Part shown: one piece after another, positions 43,214 through 55,426 of the stretch
How the letters are laid out: each line of letters begins with the position of its first letter
How positions within the stretch are numbered: position 1 is the first letter of the stretch
DNA from: Isoetes taiwanensis
Lineage: Eukaryota; Streptophyta; Lycopodiopsida; Isoetales; Isoetaceae
Direction: 5' to 3'
Length of the DNA stretch: 64,000 nt
Assembly (NCBI GenBank): GCA_021234155.1
Contig: JAJEKV010000027.1
Coordinates: 10,554,716 to 10,618,715, forward strand
The notes under the pieces: generated by a model
The model's input: only the letters and a program-made list of their open reading frames with translations
The model's database searches: none
What the model was told of the DNA's origin: nothing
Translations under genes and position numbers: made by a program

Positions 43214-45493
43214 ATGGCTGATGATCGAAGTGGGAGGAGTGATCCCCAGGGGATCCAATCGACTATTCCTAGGCGGATTCCGAAGCTGGCGCGGGCAGCC
43301 CAGCAGACTCGTTCGATTGGGGTTGGTTCTTCCACCCAGAAGCTTTCTCCGCCTTCAGCGGATCTTCTTATGGCAGAGAGGCAGGCTGTAGGTCTCGATT
43401 TGGCAGCCTCAGGGCTACAGAGCCCAACTGCGGGATTGCTGGTGTCATCAGATTCTTCGGCAGGTGAGAGGGCTGGTGTCGGGAGGTGTTCGGCTGCTCT
43501 AGGGCCTCAGGGCCAGCCAGGGGGGCTGGGGTCTGGGGTGCCCATAGATTCGGCTGCTTCAGTGCCGGATTTGGTCATGTCGGCGCTTGAGGCAGGCGTG
43601 GAGGGTGGTAGCGGGCCACTTCATCTTGGGGCCCATCAAGCGCATGTCGCGGTGGGGTTTTGAGGAGCGAGGGATAGGGGCGGATTGACCTTAAGCCCCT
43701 TCGAGTATGTCGCAGCAAACCGAGGGGGCTGGGCAAGGCTCTACAGAGATCGGAGGCAAGGAGGGGGTGGCCTGCCCGCTTCGGGGTCTGGTGCAGTAGC
43801 TAGGATCTGGGATAGGTCCTATGGAGGTCGGTGAGATGGAAGCAGTAGCTCATCCCCCTGCAGGTCAAGGAGCATCCTCGGTACTTGATCTGCATGTTGG
43901 CGCTCAGGCAGGGAGTACTTGTGCAGTGGATGTACAGGCTGTGGGGGATGCAGATTTTGAGGTCCCAAGCAGCATGCCGTCACTTGAGACTGCAAGTCCG
44001 CTGGCCAGTCCAAACTCGCTTGTTTCTACGTTGCCGGAGGAATCCCTTTGCAGTGGTAGAACCGATGTGCAGTTTGCCCCAGAGCAACGGGTGTAATGGT
44101 ATGCCACAGCCTCCGCATAAGCCGTCGGGGCGAGACGGCCCAAGTTTGGGGAGGCGTGTGGGTGAGGGGAACGGAACCAGGGCAGCGGGTCCTGCATGGC
44201 GGATGAACGATACGGTGAGTCGGCTTTCACGGCCGCGGTTCTCAGAATGGATCCGGCACACCGTGGCCCCTGCCGACTCTTATCGGATGGAGGAGGCTTT
44301 GACCTTCTTGAATCAGCACAACAGGAGGGAGTTGCAGGTGGACCCGATTGGCCTGCCGGCTGCCATAGTCGAGTTAGATCATCAGCAGCATCTCAAGTCT
44401 ATTTCCAACCTAGTCTCGTGCGCAGTGCTGATGTACTATACTGGAGTGCTGGACACCAGGATAGTAGGCGGGTGGCTGCAAGCGCACTTTAAGCGGCTGG
44501 GGATCTCACCGTTTCAGTCCTTGAAGTTCCTGGGGAACAATTTTTTCCTCCTTATGTTTGATGCACCTCCGGCAGTGGAGAGGGTAGTAACGAGAGGGGT
44601 TGACCTCATGTGGGGGAATTATCTGATTTACCAGCATTACACCCCCGGGGTGAGTGCTCGGTCATTGTCGGCCCTGAAGATCCCGTGTTGGTTTCAGGTA
44701 ATGGATCTCCCCGCGGACATGTTGTTGCCAGAGTTCTTGATTGCGATGGCTAATGGGCTCGGCGGCCATATTGCGCACTCCATTGTTCGAGAGCCGAAGA
44801 TCTGTGTGGCTTTACCCGCGGATAGTCCAATGCCTCCTTCTGTGACGGTTAAGAGCGGAGATTGGTACTTTCGGTTTCCCACTGTTGAATGGGGCAGAGA
44901 TCCACAGAATGTTTCCCGCTCTTCGGGTCTTCGCAGGCTCGCTTCCAGATTTTGGGCCTGTGTCAGTATCAGGGGCGTCACGGGAAGCGAGGAAGGAGGT
45001 TCCGCAGGACGGGGACCAGGTTCGGCCCCAAGATCGGGTGGGGGAGGAGGTTCCTCTAGCCAGGACCCAGTCGGTCCCAGTGCCGGATAGGCCACCTCGG
45101 TCTATCTCGGATAATGAGCCGGCGGCCGCGCCGGTGGGGCAGGGATCGGTATCTCCTCAGACGGTGGCCCAGAAGTTGCGTCACATCCAGCGGCTTCAGG
45201 AACGGGCAGAGCAGCGGCAATCACGACAGATGGGTGCTGGACTGGTGAAGGAGCGGCTGGTGCAGTCGTCGGACTCCGATGCGGTATCCACCCAAGCCTC
45301 CTCGGAGGGAATGGATCTGGATAAGGTGGCCCGGGTACGCTCGTGGGCGGACGAGGTGGATTTGGATGCTGAGATTGCACTCACAGATAACCCGCTCGCT
45401 CTTGTTCCATACAACTCAGATCAGGAGCCTGCTTCACCGGCGAGACGAGGGCGGAAGAAGAAGCATCGTAAGAATCCTTCTTCTCAGTTGTAG
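43214..45493 (+). pseudogene. LINE ORF1 (nucleic-acid-binding protein), frameshifted
   Basis: The N-terminal part (43,214-43,663) is Ser/Gly/Ala-rich. After a shift, 44,200-44,940 holds the conserved domain: FSEWIRHTVAPADSYRMEEA, LGISPFQSLKFLGNNFFLLM (the DUF4283-like fold of plant LINE ORF1), KIPCWFQVMDLPADMLLPEF (W-Q-LP motif) and IVREPKICVAL. A further shift near 44,890 leads to 44,885-45,493, a charged tail with KLRHIQRLQERAEQRQSR, probably a coiled coil, and a basic end RRGRKKKHRKN. ORF1 binds element RNA. The stop at 45,491 is two bases before the ORF2 start. Confidence 0.7.
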
Positions 45494-45495
45494 TT

Positions 45496-48400
45496 ATGAA
45501 CAAAATGATTGTGAGCTGGAACGTTCGTGGGGTGCGCTCGTCACCCGCGAAGAGGACGAGAGTAGTGTTGGTTGTTCGTAAGTTGGATCCAGATATCTTG
45601 TGTCTTCAGGAGCATAAGTGTCAGAGGGGGGACTCTCGGGCACTGTTGGATATTGTTTGGGCCGCAATACGCTGCTGCAGTTGCCATCTCCGGGGCCTCT
45701 AAGGGTGGGACTGCTATTGCGTGGAAGATGCATGTGCAGGTGACTTTTACCATGGCTGACCGTTGGGGCAGGTGGGTCATCATCAAGTGGCGTGAAGGGC
45801 CGCGCGAGTGGGGGATTGTGAATGGCGCGCGGCAGAGAGGGGCGTTGTGGGCGTCGTTAAGACATAAGGTTGCATCCTTGGGGGCGTATGTGGCTTGGCT
45901 GCTGTTGGGCGACTTCAACATGGTCGAGTCCGTTCATGATAGATGTGGTAGAGGAGCGGAAGTTGTGCAGGGTTTTGAGCGGCAGCAGTGGATATTGTTG
46001 CTGGACTCCTTGCATCTGGCGGAGGCGGCGGGCGACTCTTCATTCACATGGTGTAATCAGAGGACGGGGGCCGGTCGGGCGTATGCTCGACACGACAGAT
46101 GTTATGTTAATACCCTAGCAGCGGACCAGGCGCCCCAGCTCAGGCGGACGAACATTTTGTCCACCGCGGTCTCTGATCATTTCCCTCAGTTAATCTCCCA
46201 GGGAGCGACGGCTGCCAGGCCGATCCGCACTGTGTTCAAGTTAAATACCGCCTATCTGAAGGATGCAGATTTCTCTTGGGGATGCCAACAGATTCGAACC
46301 TTTCAGGATAATTTCGGGATGGCGGGAATGGTGCAGGCCTTAGCTCAGATTAAGGCATTTGCCAAGTCGTGGGGCAGTCGCAGAGCACGTCAAGAGAGGG
46401 AGGTGTTAGAAGCATTGTATCGCGAGTTGGAAGAGCTGAGGTCTCAGCCATCTGATGGGGTGCGGGAGAATGAGATTTTGCGCCGCATTGCAGCAGATGA
46501 ATCCAGGCGGGCTGCTCAGGCAAGGGTGAAGGCAGGGATCACCTGGTTGCGGGAAGGGGACACTAATTCTCGAATGTTCTTCAGGGCGGCGCGGCAGAAG
46601 AAGTATGCAGCCTCTATGTCATCACTGTCATTGGCTGATGGTCGTATTCTGAATTCGCCAGTGGACATTAAGCAGACAACTTTTCATCACTTCTCTCAGT
46701 TCTTCCAGGAGAAGAGATACCCCTACACAGACGTAATGGAGGAGATTGTTCTCAGTAAAGTAGCGTGTAAGGTGTCCGCAGAGAGGAGGCAGATGCTGCA
46801 GCTCCCGCTCACAAAACAGGAGCTTGAGGAGGCTTGCCGTGCCTTGGCCCCTCACAAGTGTCCTGGTCTGGATGGCATTCCGGTCGAGTTCTTCCAAGAA
46901 TATTGGGATTGGGTGGGGGACTCGGTGCTGCAGACCTATCAAGATTTGCTTCAGGCAGAAGCGTTGGACTATAGGCTCAACAAGGGCTGCATCTCGTTGA
47001 TACCCAAGGTGAAGGAGCCAGCTGTCATTTCTGATTGGCGCCCCATCACCCTTCTGTCAGCAGTTTACAAAATTATTGCGAAGGCACTTTCGCTTAGCTG
47101 CAAGTTGTCTTGAAAGAGACGATTAGTACCATGCAGTCTGGCTTCATTCCGGGCAGACAGATTCTCAGCAATGTAGCAGCAGCATTCGAGGGCATTCACT
47201 GGGCACGCAAAACTGGTCAGCAGATTGTGTACTTGAAGCTGGATTTCGCAAAGGCCTATGATAGTGTTCGGTGGACGTTCTTGAAAAGGATGATGCTAGC
47301 CTTTGGATGTGGGGAGGCCTTTACGGCAGTGGCTATGAAGCTCTTAGTGTCCGCCAGAGCAACCCTCCTGTTTCACGGCGAGTCATCTCCAATATTTAGG
47401 GTGGGGCGTGGAGTTCGTCAGGGATGCCCTTTGGCGCCCTTCCTCTTCACCATTGTAGCGGAGGCCCTCTCGCAGTTGTTGACTTCCGCAGTGGAGGCTG
47501 GTGTGGTGGAGGGACTGAGGATGGCAGATGGATCGCAGTAGATTGGGAGTCAGTATGCTGACGATTCATTCCTCTTCCTGCAGGCTGACGAGGTGAATCT
47601 GTTGAATACGAAGGAGCTGCTGGACACATTTTCCCTTGCTTCTGGCTGCCTCATGAATTGGACGAAGTGCTCGGCACTGTGGCCGGCAGCTGAGCCCATG
47701 CCGGTGGTATTGTCCCAATTCCCATGGCGAACGCAGCCGCAGGGCACCTGCTCTAGGCTTTTGGGTATTTCGTTCGGCATTGACATCTCAGCGTCATCGG
47801 TGTGGGAGGACATTCTCGTAGGACTGCATCGGCATCTCAATTGGTGGAAAGGGGGGAAGCTGTCCATGGCTGGCAGGGTCACAGTGGCGAAGTCCGTCCT
47901 ATGCTCGACTCATATTTATATGGCCTCTATCATCCTGGCGCCTGAAAGTAAGGTGCAGGAATGGTTCGCAACTTCATGTGGGGAGGCAATGAGGAAGGGG
48001 CGGTAGTGAAGGTGGCCTGGTGGAAGTGCGTCCGCCCCAAGGCTGCGGGTGGACTCGGCTTCTTTGATCTTTCGCTGCATGGCAAGGTCCTCTTGTCTAA
48101 GTTTGTTTGTGCCATTCTTGAGAACGCGCTCGACTCCCTGGGCATGGTCTTGCTTCATCAGTCGCTGTCTCACTCCATAGTTTTCCACAAGTCGTCCGTG
48201 TCCGCGCGGCTCCCTTGGGCGTTGCTTGTGGATATCAGGCCGTATGCTCATGCTTCTCCGTTTCTGAAGGGGCTCCTGCGAGCCTGGGAGCAGGTCCGTC
48301 CACTGTTTGCAGTTGATGCCATCAGCTGCATTCATGTGGAGGCGTCGCCGTGGTGGATCCCGCTTGGGCCACACGCACCTGTGGTTCTGGCAGCCTCAGT

Positions 48401-49070
48401 TGATCCCCGAGTTCAGTGCAGATGGGCGCAGTGTGGGGTTTTGACGGTGGCGGACTGGTATATGGACGGGTAGCTGGCACCCTGGCAACTGTTTCGCCAC
48501 AGAGTTCGGCTTCAGGAACGGGATTCTACTATCTGGGCATGGGTGGCTAATGCTCTACCATTGCACCCTCCACAGGCATCAGGACGTATGTGGAAGTGTC
48601 ACCCGAAAGTAGATCTCTCAAATTTTGTGAGATCCTGCTATGAGCTTCTGGCAATTCAAGATGAGCTGCCTCCCTCGGACGGGTGGAGTCTTCAGGTGCC
48701 CGGGGATGAGTGGGGCGTTATCTGGAGATGGGTGTGGAACCCAATCTCGCCCCCCAAGATTCGGGTATTGCTGTGGCAGATTGTGCACCGTTCTCTGAGG
48801 GTGAACACTTGGGTTCACAGGATCAACCCGCGGATCAGCAACTTGTGTCCTATGTGTGGTGTCTGTGTGGAGACCCTGGAACACTGCATGTTTCTCTGTT
48901 CAGATATCCAGCCGGCATGGCAGTGGGTTCAGCGCCTCTTTCATACCTCGCTCCGCAGTCAAGAGGTTCTTTTGGGGGTGTACCCTAGCGGTGTGGTCCC
49001 AGGCTTGAGCCCGCCTTTCATCCGCGTAAAGCCCGGTTGTTGTGGCTCATCCGAAGCGGCGGACGCATGA
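45496..49070 (+). pseudogene. LINE ORF2 (endonuclease, reverse transcriptase, zinc-binding end), frameshifted
   Basis: It starts MNKMIVSWNVRGVRSSPAKR and PDILCLQEHK (endonuclease N-terminus). After a shift near 45,660 come LLGDFNMVESVHDR and STAVSDHFPQL (catalytic GDFN and SDH). The RT begins CRALAPHKCPGLDGIPVEF and ISDWRPITLLSAVYKIIAKA. A shift at 47,110 leads to SGFIPGRQILSNV, LKLDFAKAYDSVRW (block A) and GVRQGCPLAPFLFTIVAEAL. An amber stop at 47,539 sits three codons before QYADDSFLFLQ, the catalytic block. Another shift near 47,960 precedes NFMWGGNEEG, an amber stop at 48,472, and RVLLWQIVHRSLRVNTWVHR plus CPMCGVCVETLEHCMFLC, the zf-RVT domain. At least three shifts and two stops make it inactive. 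Confidence 0.88.
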
Positions 49071-49379
49071 AGGTGTTCGAATGCGTAGATGCGACCTCGG
49101 GCTTTGGTCCCGCAAACTGGAGGTACAAGCTATATCTATCGTGATCCGCATCCCCTGAAAGAACAGTCAAAAGCAAATGGGTGCGGGAAAGAACCCTCCA
49201 CATTGTAGACACTCTGGGGAGATTTGTGGCATGAGTTGTAGGTAGGTACACATATTAGGTGGGTGCCTGCCCTGGTGTGGGCAGGAGTACCCTAATACCG
49301 CTCTTCTTGTATTTTTTCTGGATTAATATTAGTTAAGGTGATCCTTCAAAAAAAAAAAAAAAAAAAAAAAATTAGCAAC

Positions 49380-50695
49380 AATAATGAATGCATCCCTTTT
49401 CCTGAAATAAAGGTCTAACAATCACAAGATCCTCGCCTTTGTGCCCTTAAGAAAAGAGTCCAAAGCTTTGTCTAAATTCTTTGCAACACCCCGCCCATGT
49501 TTCAATTTCTTGCCCAAATGAACAAACGACATTCCTTCTCTTAGAGGTGTAAGGGCTTGGCAGCATGATCTACAAACATAGTTGCAGACTATAGATTTCA
49601 CCATGAAAGGCCACCAGCAATTTTCTTGTGATAGGCACATCATAAGACCTCATCATAAGGAAAATGTTATCCAAAGAATATGATATCTACTCCCAAGTCA
49701 TAATATTTAAGAGGGGAAACCTCAAGCCTAACAAAAATGGGGTCTAGAAACCCATATAATATGAGGAAATTATAGAGATCCTCCACAGCTCTCCTGCTTG
49801 TTAGAAGAAAACAAACACCACTATGCAATTTATAGGCCTTAGAAGACCATACAAAGGAAATTCTTGCTCTCTAATCTATAAATAAGTAGCAGCATGCCCT
49901 TCAGATATGAACCAAAACAGCATGCAAGTTTATGACAAAATGTTTTTCTTATCTTCATCTGGCTGATAAGATGGTTCTAGTGGAGCATTTAGAGGCAAAC
50001 GTAAGCAGGGATGTAGCATTCTATGGCAGATGGTTAGATCCTACAATATGAATTATAGGCTCAGCATTTAATATGTTGCTCATTGTTTAGTATTACCTCC
50101 CCAGTTTGGAGGTAGAAGATATATCAAGTCAGACTAAAGGAACCATGTAAGAACAAATGGAAATGCTTGTCTTATAATGTGCAAAAATGTCATTGCTAAC
50201 TCTATTATCAGAATAATTAAACCAAATTTACAAAACCATTATAGTGCAAAGCATACAGGGGAAATGTACCTTAATGGGAAATAATCGATTCCTTGAAGAA
50301 ATTGAATCTGTTCTGGGTGGGTTTCAAAATAAAGTTCATACTATAGCTAGTGCGTGACTGCAGCCCTATCACTAAATATTCATTTGCTCCATCTTGTTAT
50401 GGGAAAAGTGACAGCCATGGAAGGGGTTGTTAACTCACAAATTTCTGGTGGAGAGCTAGGTAAAAGAAAATAAGAAGAAGATGGGGTTGTGCTTGCTTGC
50501 ACAAAAGGAATAATAAAAGAAGCCGGTTGTACAAGGCCATGGCGAAGAAGGAAGAAGGAGATAAGGAATTACCTAGATTTTTTGGAACATTCATGATCGT
50601 CGGATTGGAAAATATGGAATCCGCCGGCATGCAATAATTTTGGCTTACATGGCACAACACATGGACACTCTAGAATTGCAGCAATTTGTGCACCT
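49380..50695. other. No gene seen
   Basis: A+T-rich spacer with short frames only. On the minus strand 49,422-49,643 (73 codons) and 50,430-50,660 (76 codons) have no family resemblance. Confidence 0.4.
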
Positions 50696-50699
50696 CGGG

Positions 50700-51838
50700 T
50701 TAGGCCTATACGTGTCCTCCACTTTGGTTGCCTTGACCGGCAGTAGGATATTTCTAGCTAGTCTGTACAAGATGATATTCTAGTGCAAGACTAGTCTAGC
50801 TGGACCAAAAATAAAAAATACAAAAATTTCCGTGACTTCCTAAGGCGGGAGATATCCTGCCTACAAAGTGTGCATGTATGGCTAAAGTTTTGCCCAACGG
50901 ATGTGTGGTGAGTTGGTATAGGCCTAGTAATGCCAAAATAAATGTGCACTTGGTCGGGGGTTCAAACTCGGCCAGTGTATGTTTATATTTGGGAGTTGGT
51001 TACTGGGGTTATACGGCCATGATCCCCGACGTGGTAGAACTTGTGCCTATACGTGTCCTCCACTTTGGTTGCCTTGACCGGCAGTAGGATATTTCTAGCT
51101 AGTCTGTACAAGATGATATTCTAGTGACAAGACTAGTCTAGCTGGACCAAAAATAAAAAATACAAAAATTTCCGTGACTTCCTAAGGCGGGAGATATCCT
51201 GCCTACAAAGTGTGCATGTATGGCTAAAGTTTTGCCCAACGGATGTGTGGTGAGTTGGTATAGGCCTAGTAATGCCAAAATAAATGTGCACTTGGTCGGG
51301 GGTTCAAACCCGGCCAGTGTATGTTTATATTTGGGAGTTGGTTACTGGGGTTATACGGCCATGATCCCCGACGTGGTAGAACTTGTGCCTATAAGTGTCC
51401 TCCACTTTGGTTGCCTTGACCGGCAGTAGGATATTTCTAGCTAGTCTGTACAAGATGATATTCTAGTGACAAGACTAGTCTAGCTGGACCAAAAATAAAA
51501 AATACAAAAATTTCCGTGACTTCCTAAGGCGGGAGATATCCTGCCTACAAAGTGTGCATGTATGGCTAAAGTTTTGTCCAACGGATGTGTGGTGAGTTGG
51601 TATAGGCCTAGTAATGCCAAAATAAATGTGCACTTGGTCGGGGGTTCAAACCCGGCCAGTGTATGTTTATATTTGGGAGTTGGTTACTAGGGTTATACGG
51701 CCATGATCCCCGACGTGGTAGAACTTGTGCCTATACGTGTCCTCCACTTTGGTTGTCTTGACCGGCAGTAGGATATTTCTAGCTAGTCTGTACAAGATGA
51801 TATTCTAGTGACAAGACTAGTCTAGCTGGACCAAAAAT
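50700..51838 (+). repeat. Tandem array (3.3 units) of a 342-bp tRNA-derived SINE-like unit
   Basis: A partial unit at 50,700-50,825 is followed by three near-identical units of 342 bases (a few differences per unit). Each full unit has a pol III A-box-like TGGTGAGTTGGT (50,906, 51,248, 51,590) and, 53 bases on, a B-box-like GGTTCAAACYC (50,959, 51,301, 51,643) inside GGTCGGGGGTTCAAACCCGG, which resembles a tRNA T-arm. Each ends with CTAGCTGGACCAAAAATAAA and an A-rich tail; the last unit ends in a 16-base A-run. The first partial unit lacks the promoter part, as expected for the 3' half of a unit. The identical 69-codon frames in units one and two are a by-product of the repeat. Confidence 0.8.
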
Positions 51839-52300
51839 AAAAAAAAAAAAAAAATATTTGGGCAATTCTAACTGCCACCTAGAGAAAATTGTGCCCAAGT
51901 CTCTATCTTGTGGTATATACTTTTTCTTTCATTATTAACATTTTTCTGGCAATGCACGAATGTTTTATTTTAAAGTAATTGGGTTATCATTGTCGTGAGG
52001 AAGGAACAATTGTTTAATTTTAAGAAATGTTGATTTGGTTAACGTCTTCAGGGTCTAAAGGTGTCAAGTTTTCAGTTGAGATGGTTGAAATTATAACAAC
52101 CCTGCAGATTGTTCAACTAATAATAGACAATAATAGATGGATCAACAATAGACAACTAGAACTAAGTACATGTTGGCAACACAGAGAGAAGAAAACGACT
52201 AAGGCTATGAAAATAAATGAGATAAAAAGGGATTGAAGGCACATAGGTTTTAGGGTAGTTAAACATCGACAAGAACCAAACCCCGTAAGAGACACATATA
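51839..52300. other. No gene seen
   Basis: A+T-rich sequence between the SINE-like array and the next tandem repeat; the AATAATAGA-type phrase is repeated at 52,120-52,160. Confidence 0.4.
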
Positions 52301-52304
52301 AACC

Positions 52305-53370
52305 ATATAGAATTGAGAAAACACGAGTCCAACATCACGGCTCCTAAACATATGAAAAAAAGGTCAGATCAAGCAACGGGCACTCCGAAGGAGAAACAGA
52401 CTAATCTACGAAAATAACTTCATGCAAGGGACCGTGCCTAATGCCTATAACTTGGATATGTGCAAGTCTACCGTAAGTTATAGTTTCCATGAGAAAAAAC
52501 AAGCGGTAAGAGAAATGATAGGGCACAGTCGTAACACCGACAAGAAACATCGTAACACCGACAAGAAACATACCACATAAGAGAAAAAAAGATAGATGGA
52601 CTACATGTAGCAAACGTCAATGCATCATGAACCAAACACATCACCTACATATAACAAATACTGATGCAACATAAAATATGAAATAGAATAAGTTCAACAT
52701 TTATCCCTGTCAAACATAATATATACATACTCAATATAATATGCTTGCTAAACCATGAGAATGCTCATGCATAACCCCATGTCAAACATCATGCTCAATA
52801 CACATAACTTGGATACGTACACATCTACTATAAATTATAGTTCCCATGAGAAATCATGCGACTTTGGAGTTCTTAAAACTCGAAATATAAGAATTTAGAA
52901 TACCAAACCACATAGAACTAGGGAAAAATGAGATCAACATCACTACTGCTAAACACAAGAAAAAATGTTAGTTCAAGCAATGTGAGCACTCTAGAAAAAA
53001 AAAAAAACAAACTATACTACAAACATAACCTCTATGTCAGATATCATGTCTAAAGCCTACAACATAAGATCCGTGCAAGTCAGCCACAAAATATCGTCTC
53101 CATGAGAAAAACACGCGATTTACAAATTGACAAAGCACATTGGTTGTTGATGCAATTGCAAAACGAATAAGAAACATATCACCAAAGAAAAAAATCATAA
53201 ACCCAACACATCACACTCATATAACCTGATGCAACATAAGACATGAAATAGAAAGAGGTCAAGAATTATCCATGTCATAATATACATGTCCAGAATAATA
53301 CGCTTGATAAATCATAAAGAATGCTCATCCATAACCCTATGCCAATATCATGCCTAAAGTTGGTGAAGCA
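52305..53370 (+). repeat. About 590-bp diverged tandem repeat, 1.8 copies
   Basis: The order ACCATATAGAATTGAGAAAA, AACATCAC-GCT-CTAAACA, TCAAGCAA-G-GCACTC, CATGAGAAAA and CACATCAC-TATAAC (from 52,305) recurs from about 52,905 with some 20-25% differences. Both copies end in A+T-rich lists of ATAATA-ACATG phrases. The function is unknown. Confidence 0.6.
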
Positions 53371-53389
53371 GTAGGTGCATTTATTCAGT

Positions 53390-53660
53390 TGCCAAAAAGG
53401 ATGTAAGACTGGTTGAGGCATATATGCTACAAACATTTGTATGATACATGTGCACTACTCACGTGTATCATACATCCACAAAAGGTCTACAAATCTATTC
53501 ATGTATCTTAAAAACATATGTATGATACATGGGTGTCATACCCGTGTACCTAACACCAGCAGAAGGTGTATGATACTGTGTAAATATGTTTTCTAAATAT
53601 TTCATGGTGTACACAACATATGTATGATACAGGGGTACTGTACACATGTATACAACACTT
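53390..53660. repeat. TGTATGATACA-type short repeats
   Basis: The phrase (T)GTATGATAC(A) occurs six times, with inverted GTATCATAC, interleaved with CATGTGTA and ACACCAGC-GAAGGT motifs. It is a local low-order repeat with no gene. Confidence 0.5.
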
Positions 53661-53779
53661 GCATAAGGTCTAGAGAAAAAAATTCCAATTTTCTAAAATT
53701 TTTCCCATTATCATGAAATTGTGCTTATGGGGATGAAAGATCGACTGGTCACACCACCCCTCTGACTTTCAGATTCGCT

Positions 53780-54569
53780 ATGAATGGTGATTGGCTCGTC
53801 ATGTATTACAAAGTTCGGCCCACTTACTTGGAGTGTTTGCCTGCTGGCAGAATAAAGATGTGGAAAGAAGGAGACGACGGACAACCCTTGATGCCAGTTG
53901 GATATCCTAAGCTACTGCCTCCCACAAAGTCAGTGAAGGAGCTCGGCCAGCTGCGAAACAGTGTCCACAAGCATATATTGCATTGGGTTGCAATCTCAAC
54001 CAGTAACAAGGGTGCTCCAGAAACGGCCAAGTACTCGGCACAGTTTACGTCCACAATTGAATATTGAATGAGACTCTTGGAAGAGTTGGGGAGGATCACC
54101 GGTGACGAAGGCACTTACGATGCAGGAACGTGCTCTACCTGATATAGCGGTAGTGGTGGAACCCATTGCTAGCATCACTCCCCCTTATGTCGGTCCATGG
54201 AAGGACAAGCCTGTACCAGAATTCAATCCATACAAAGATTTGAAGAAAGACATGTTTATTATGGCATGCCCTGATGATTTGTTGTGCTCAACTTGGGTAG
54301 GCCTAACTACTAAGGAGCCACAAATGGATGATAAGAAGGAGAATTTTGAGACTATTCTGGTCACTTGATGGGAGCTAGTCCCGGTGAGGAACCAAGTCTA
54401 CCCAGCTAATTATGCCAATTGCTCGAAGAAAAGATGGAGGCCAACAACTACAAGTGACCGCATAGAACTAGAGACTATCGACTATGCTTGGGAGCCGTCA
54501 AACAAGAAGAAGATACCCATTACTATCAAGATACCCGTGCATGCTGATGAGGCATATGCAGCGAGTTAG
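53780..54569 (+). pseudogene. Unrecognised coding remnant with one in-frame stop
   Basis: The frame 53,780-54,067 (95 codons; RPTYLECLPAGRIKMW, PKLLPPTKSVKELGQL, HILHWVAISTSNKG) is followed, one shift later, by 54,102-54,569. That frame is interrupted by a single TGA at 54,366 and encodes YVGPWKDKPVPEFNPYKDLK, DMFIMACPDDLLCSTWVGL, then after the stop WELVPVRNQVYPANY, KKRWRPTTTSDRIELE and IPITIKIPVHADEAY. The composition is that of a real protein. A phrase order of FNPY-D, D-F-M-CP, W-G and W-P-K-W is what I would expect of an uncharacterised, transposon-associated plant protein, but I cannot name a family. Confidence 0.45.
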
Positions 54570-55418
54570 TGTATCGGATGTCCATAAATCAGGTATTGTC
54601 CAAAAATAATGAATTTGTGCTTATATCTTTAACATTTGTACCAGTAGGTCTTGGTTTGTAACAACTATCTATTTCAAGACTATTATTCGTCATTTCATAT
54701 CTACTTATTATATGCAAAACAAAATAGAAATCTGAATTTAAATAGCCAAGATTTAAATTTAATGGGGCAAGATCATCTTGTGTCCGCGCGGCGAAAAAAT
54801 AATGCATGAAAGTTTACACAGGCAATATTGCCCGTCTAGAAAGTCACGTCATACTTTAGGCAGCATGGTGTAATATGTTGGGTGCTTCTTTTATCTACAT
54901 GGCAAGTTATTATTAGCCTACTGCCAAAAAATCTTTGGGTTTGGGCAAAAGTGTGATGTGGGCCTAAGGCAAGATCAACTTAATATTTTTACAAGCAACC
55001 ACCTCATCAAGGGAAACAAATTGCAAGACAAACAAAGTATTGTTTCCAAGGTTGAGGGAAAAAAGAATTTAGCACCATTAATTGAACCACCAACCCAAAT
55101 GCCTAACAAACTTGACCTTGCATTACCGTAGTCTTCGGATGTGCTTTTTGGTAGTTATCAAAATACAAAGAAAATAGTTCTTAAAGCATAGCAAAAGCAC
55201 CATGTGTTGCCGATACAAAAAGTGTCTCCCACCTTTGTGCTTAGACCTTGATATAGAAATGTTGTGTGTGTAGTGTGGTAGGCTACGAAAAACAACATTC
55301 TAGGTTGCCCATAAGGGCAAACCCTATGACATGGTGGTTGATATAAACCGTATTGAATTGGATAATAATATTCTAGTTTGGTTGAGATTTTGTTTCTGGA
55401 AAGAGAACTAGTTGTAAT
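54570..55418. other. No gene seen; one hairpin
   Basis: A+T-rich spacer. At about 55,300-55,325 GGTTGCCCATAAGGGCAAACC is a near-palindrome resembling the left-edge hairpin of the 4.6-kb insertion (27,513), which may mark an element border. Confidence 0.4.
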
Positions 55419-55426
55419 TTGGAATG

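Larger units (their letters stand above)
43107..49370 (+). mobile_element. Full-length L1-type LINE with A-tail and 9-bp target duplication
   Basis: The target duplication ATTAGCAAC occurs at 43,098-43,106 and 49,371-49,379, the latter immediately after a 23-base A-run. Between them are a short leader, ORF1 (43,214-45,493) and ORF2 (45,496 to about 49,070), followed by a 3' UTR ending TTTCTGGATTAATATTAG. G+C content is clearly higher than the flanks. Both ORFs contain several frameshifts and a few stops, so the copy is complete in length but inactive. It is a different family from the microsatellite-tailed LINE next to it. Confidence 0.9.

Noticed and set aside
50906-50985. A tRNA gene at the A/B box pair
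   Set aside because: No acceptor stem or anticodon arm pairs around the boxes; only the T-arm-like part is convincing, which fits a tRNA-derived SINE and not a tRNA.
50878-51429. Two nearly identical 69-codon frames 342 bases apart, suggesting a duplicated small gene
   Set aside because: They fall across the A and B boxes of the SINE-like unit, and the third unit breaks the frame. They are a by-product of the repeat.
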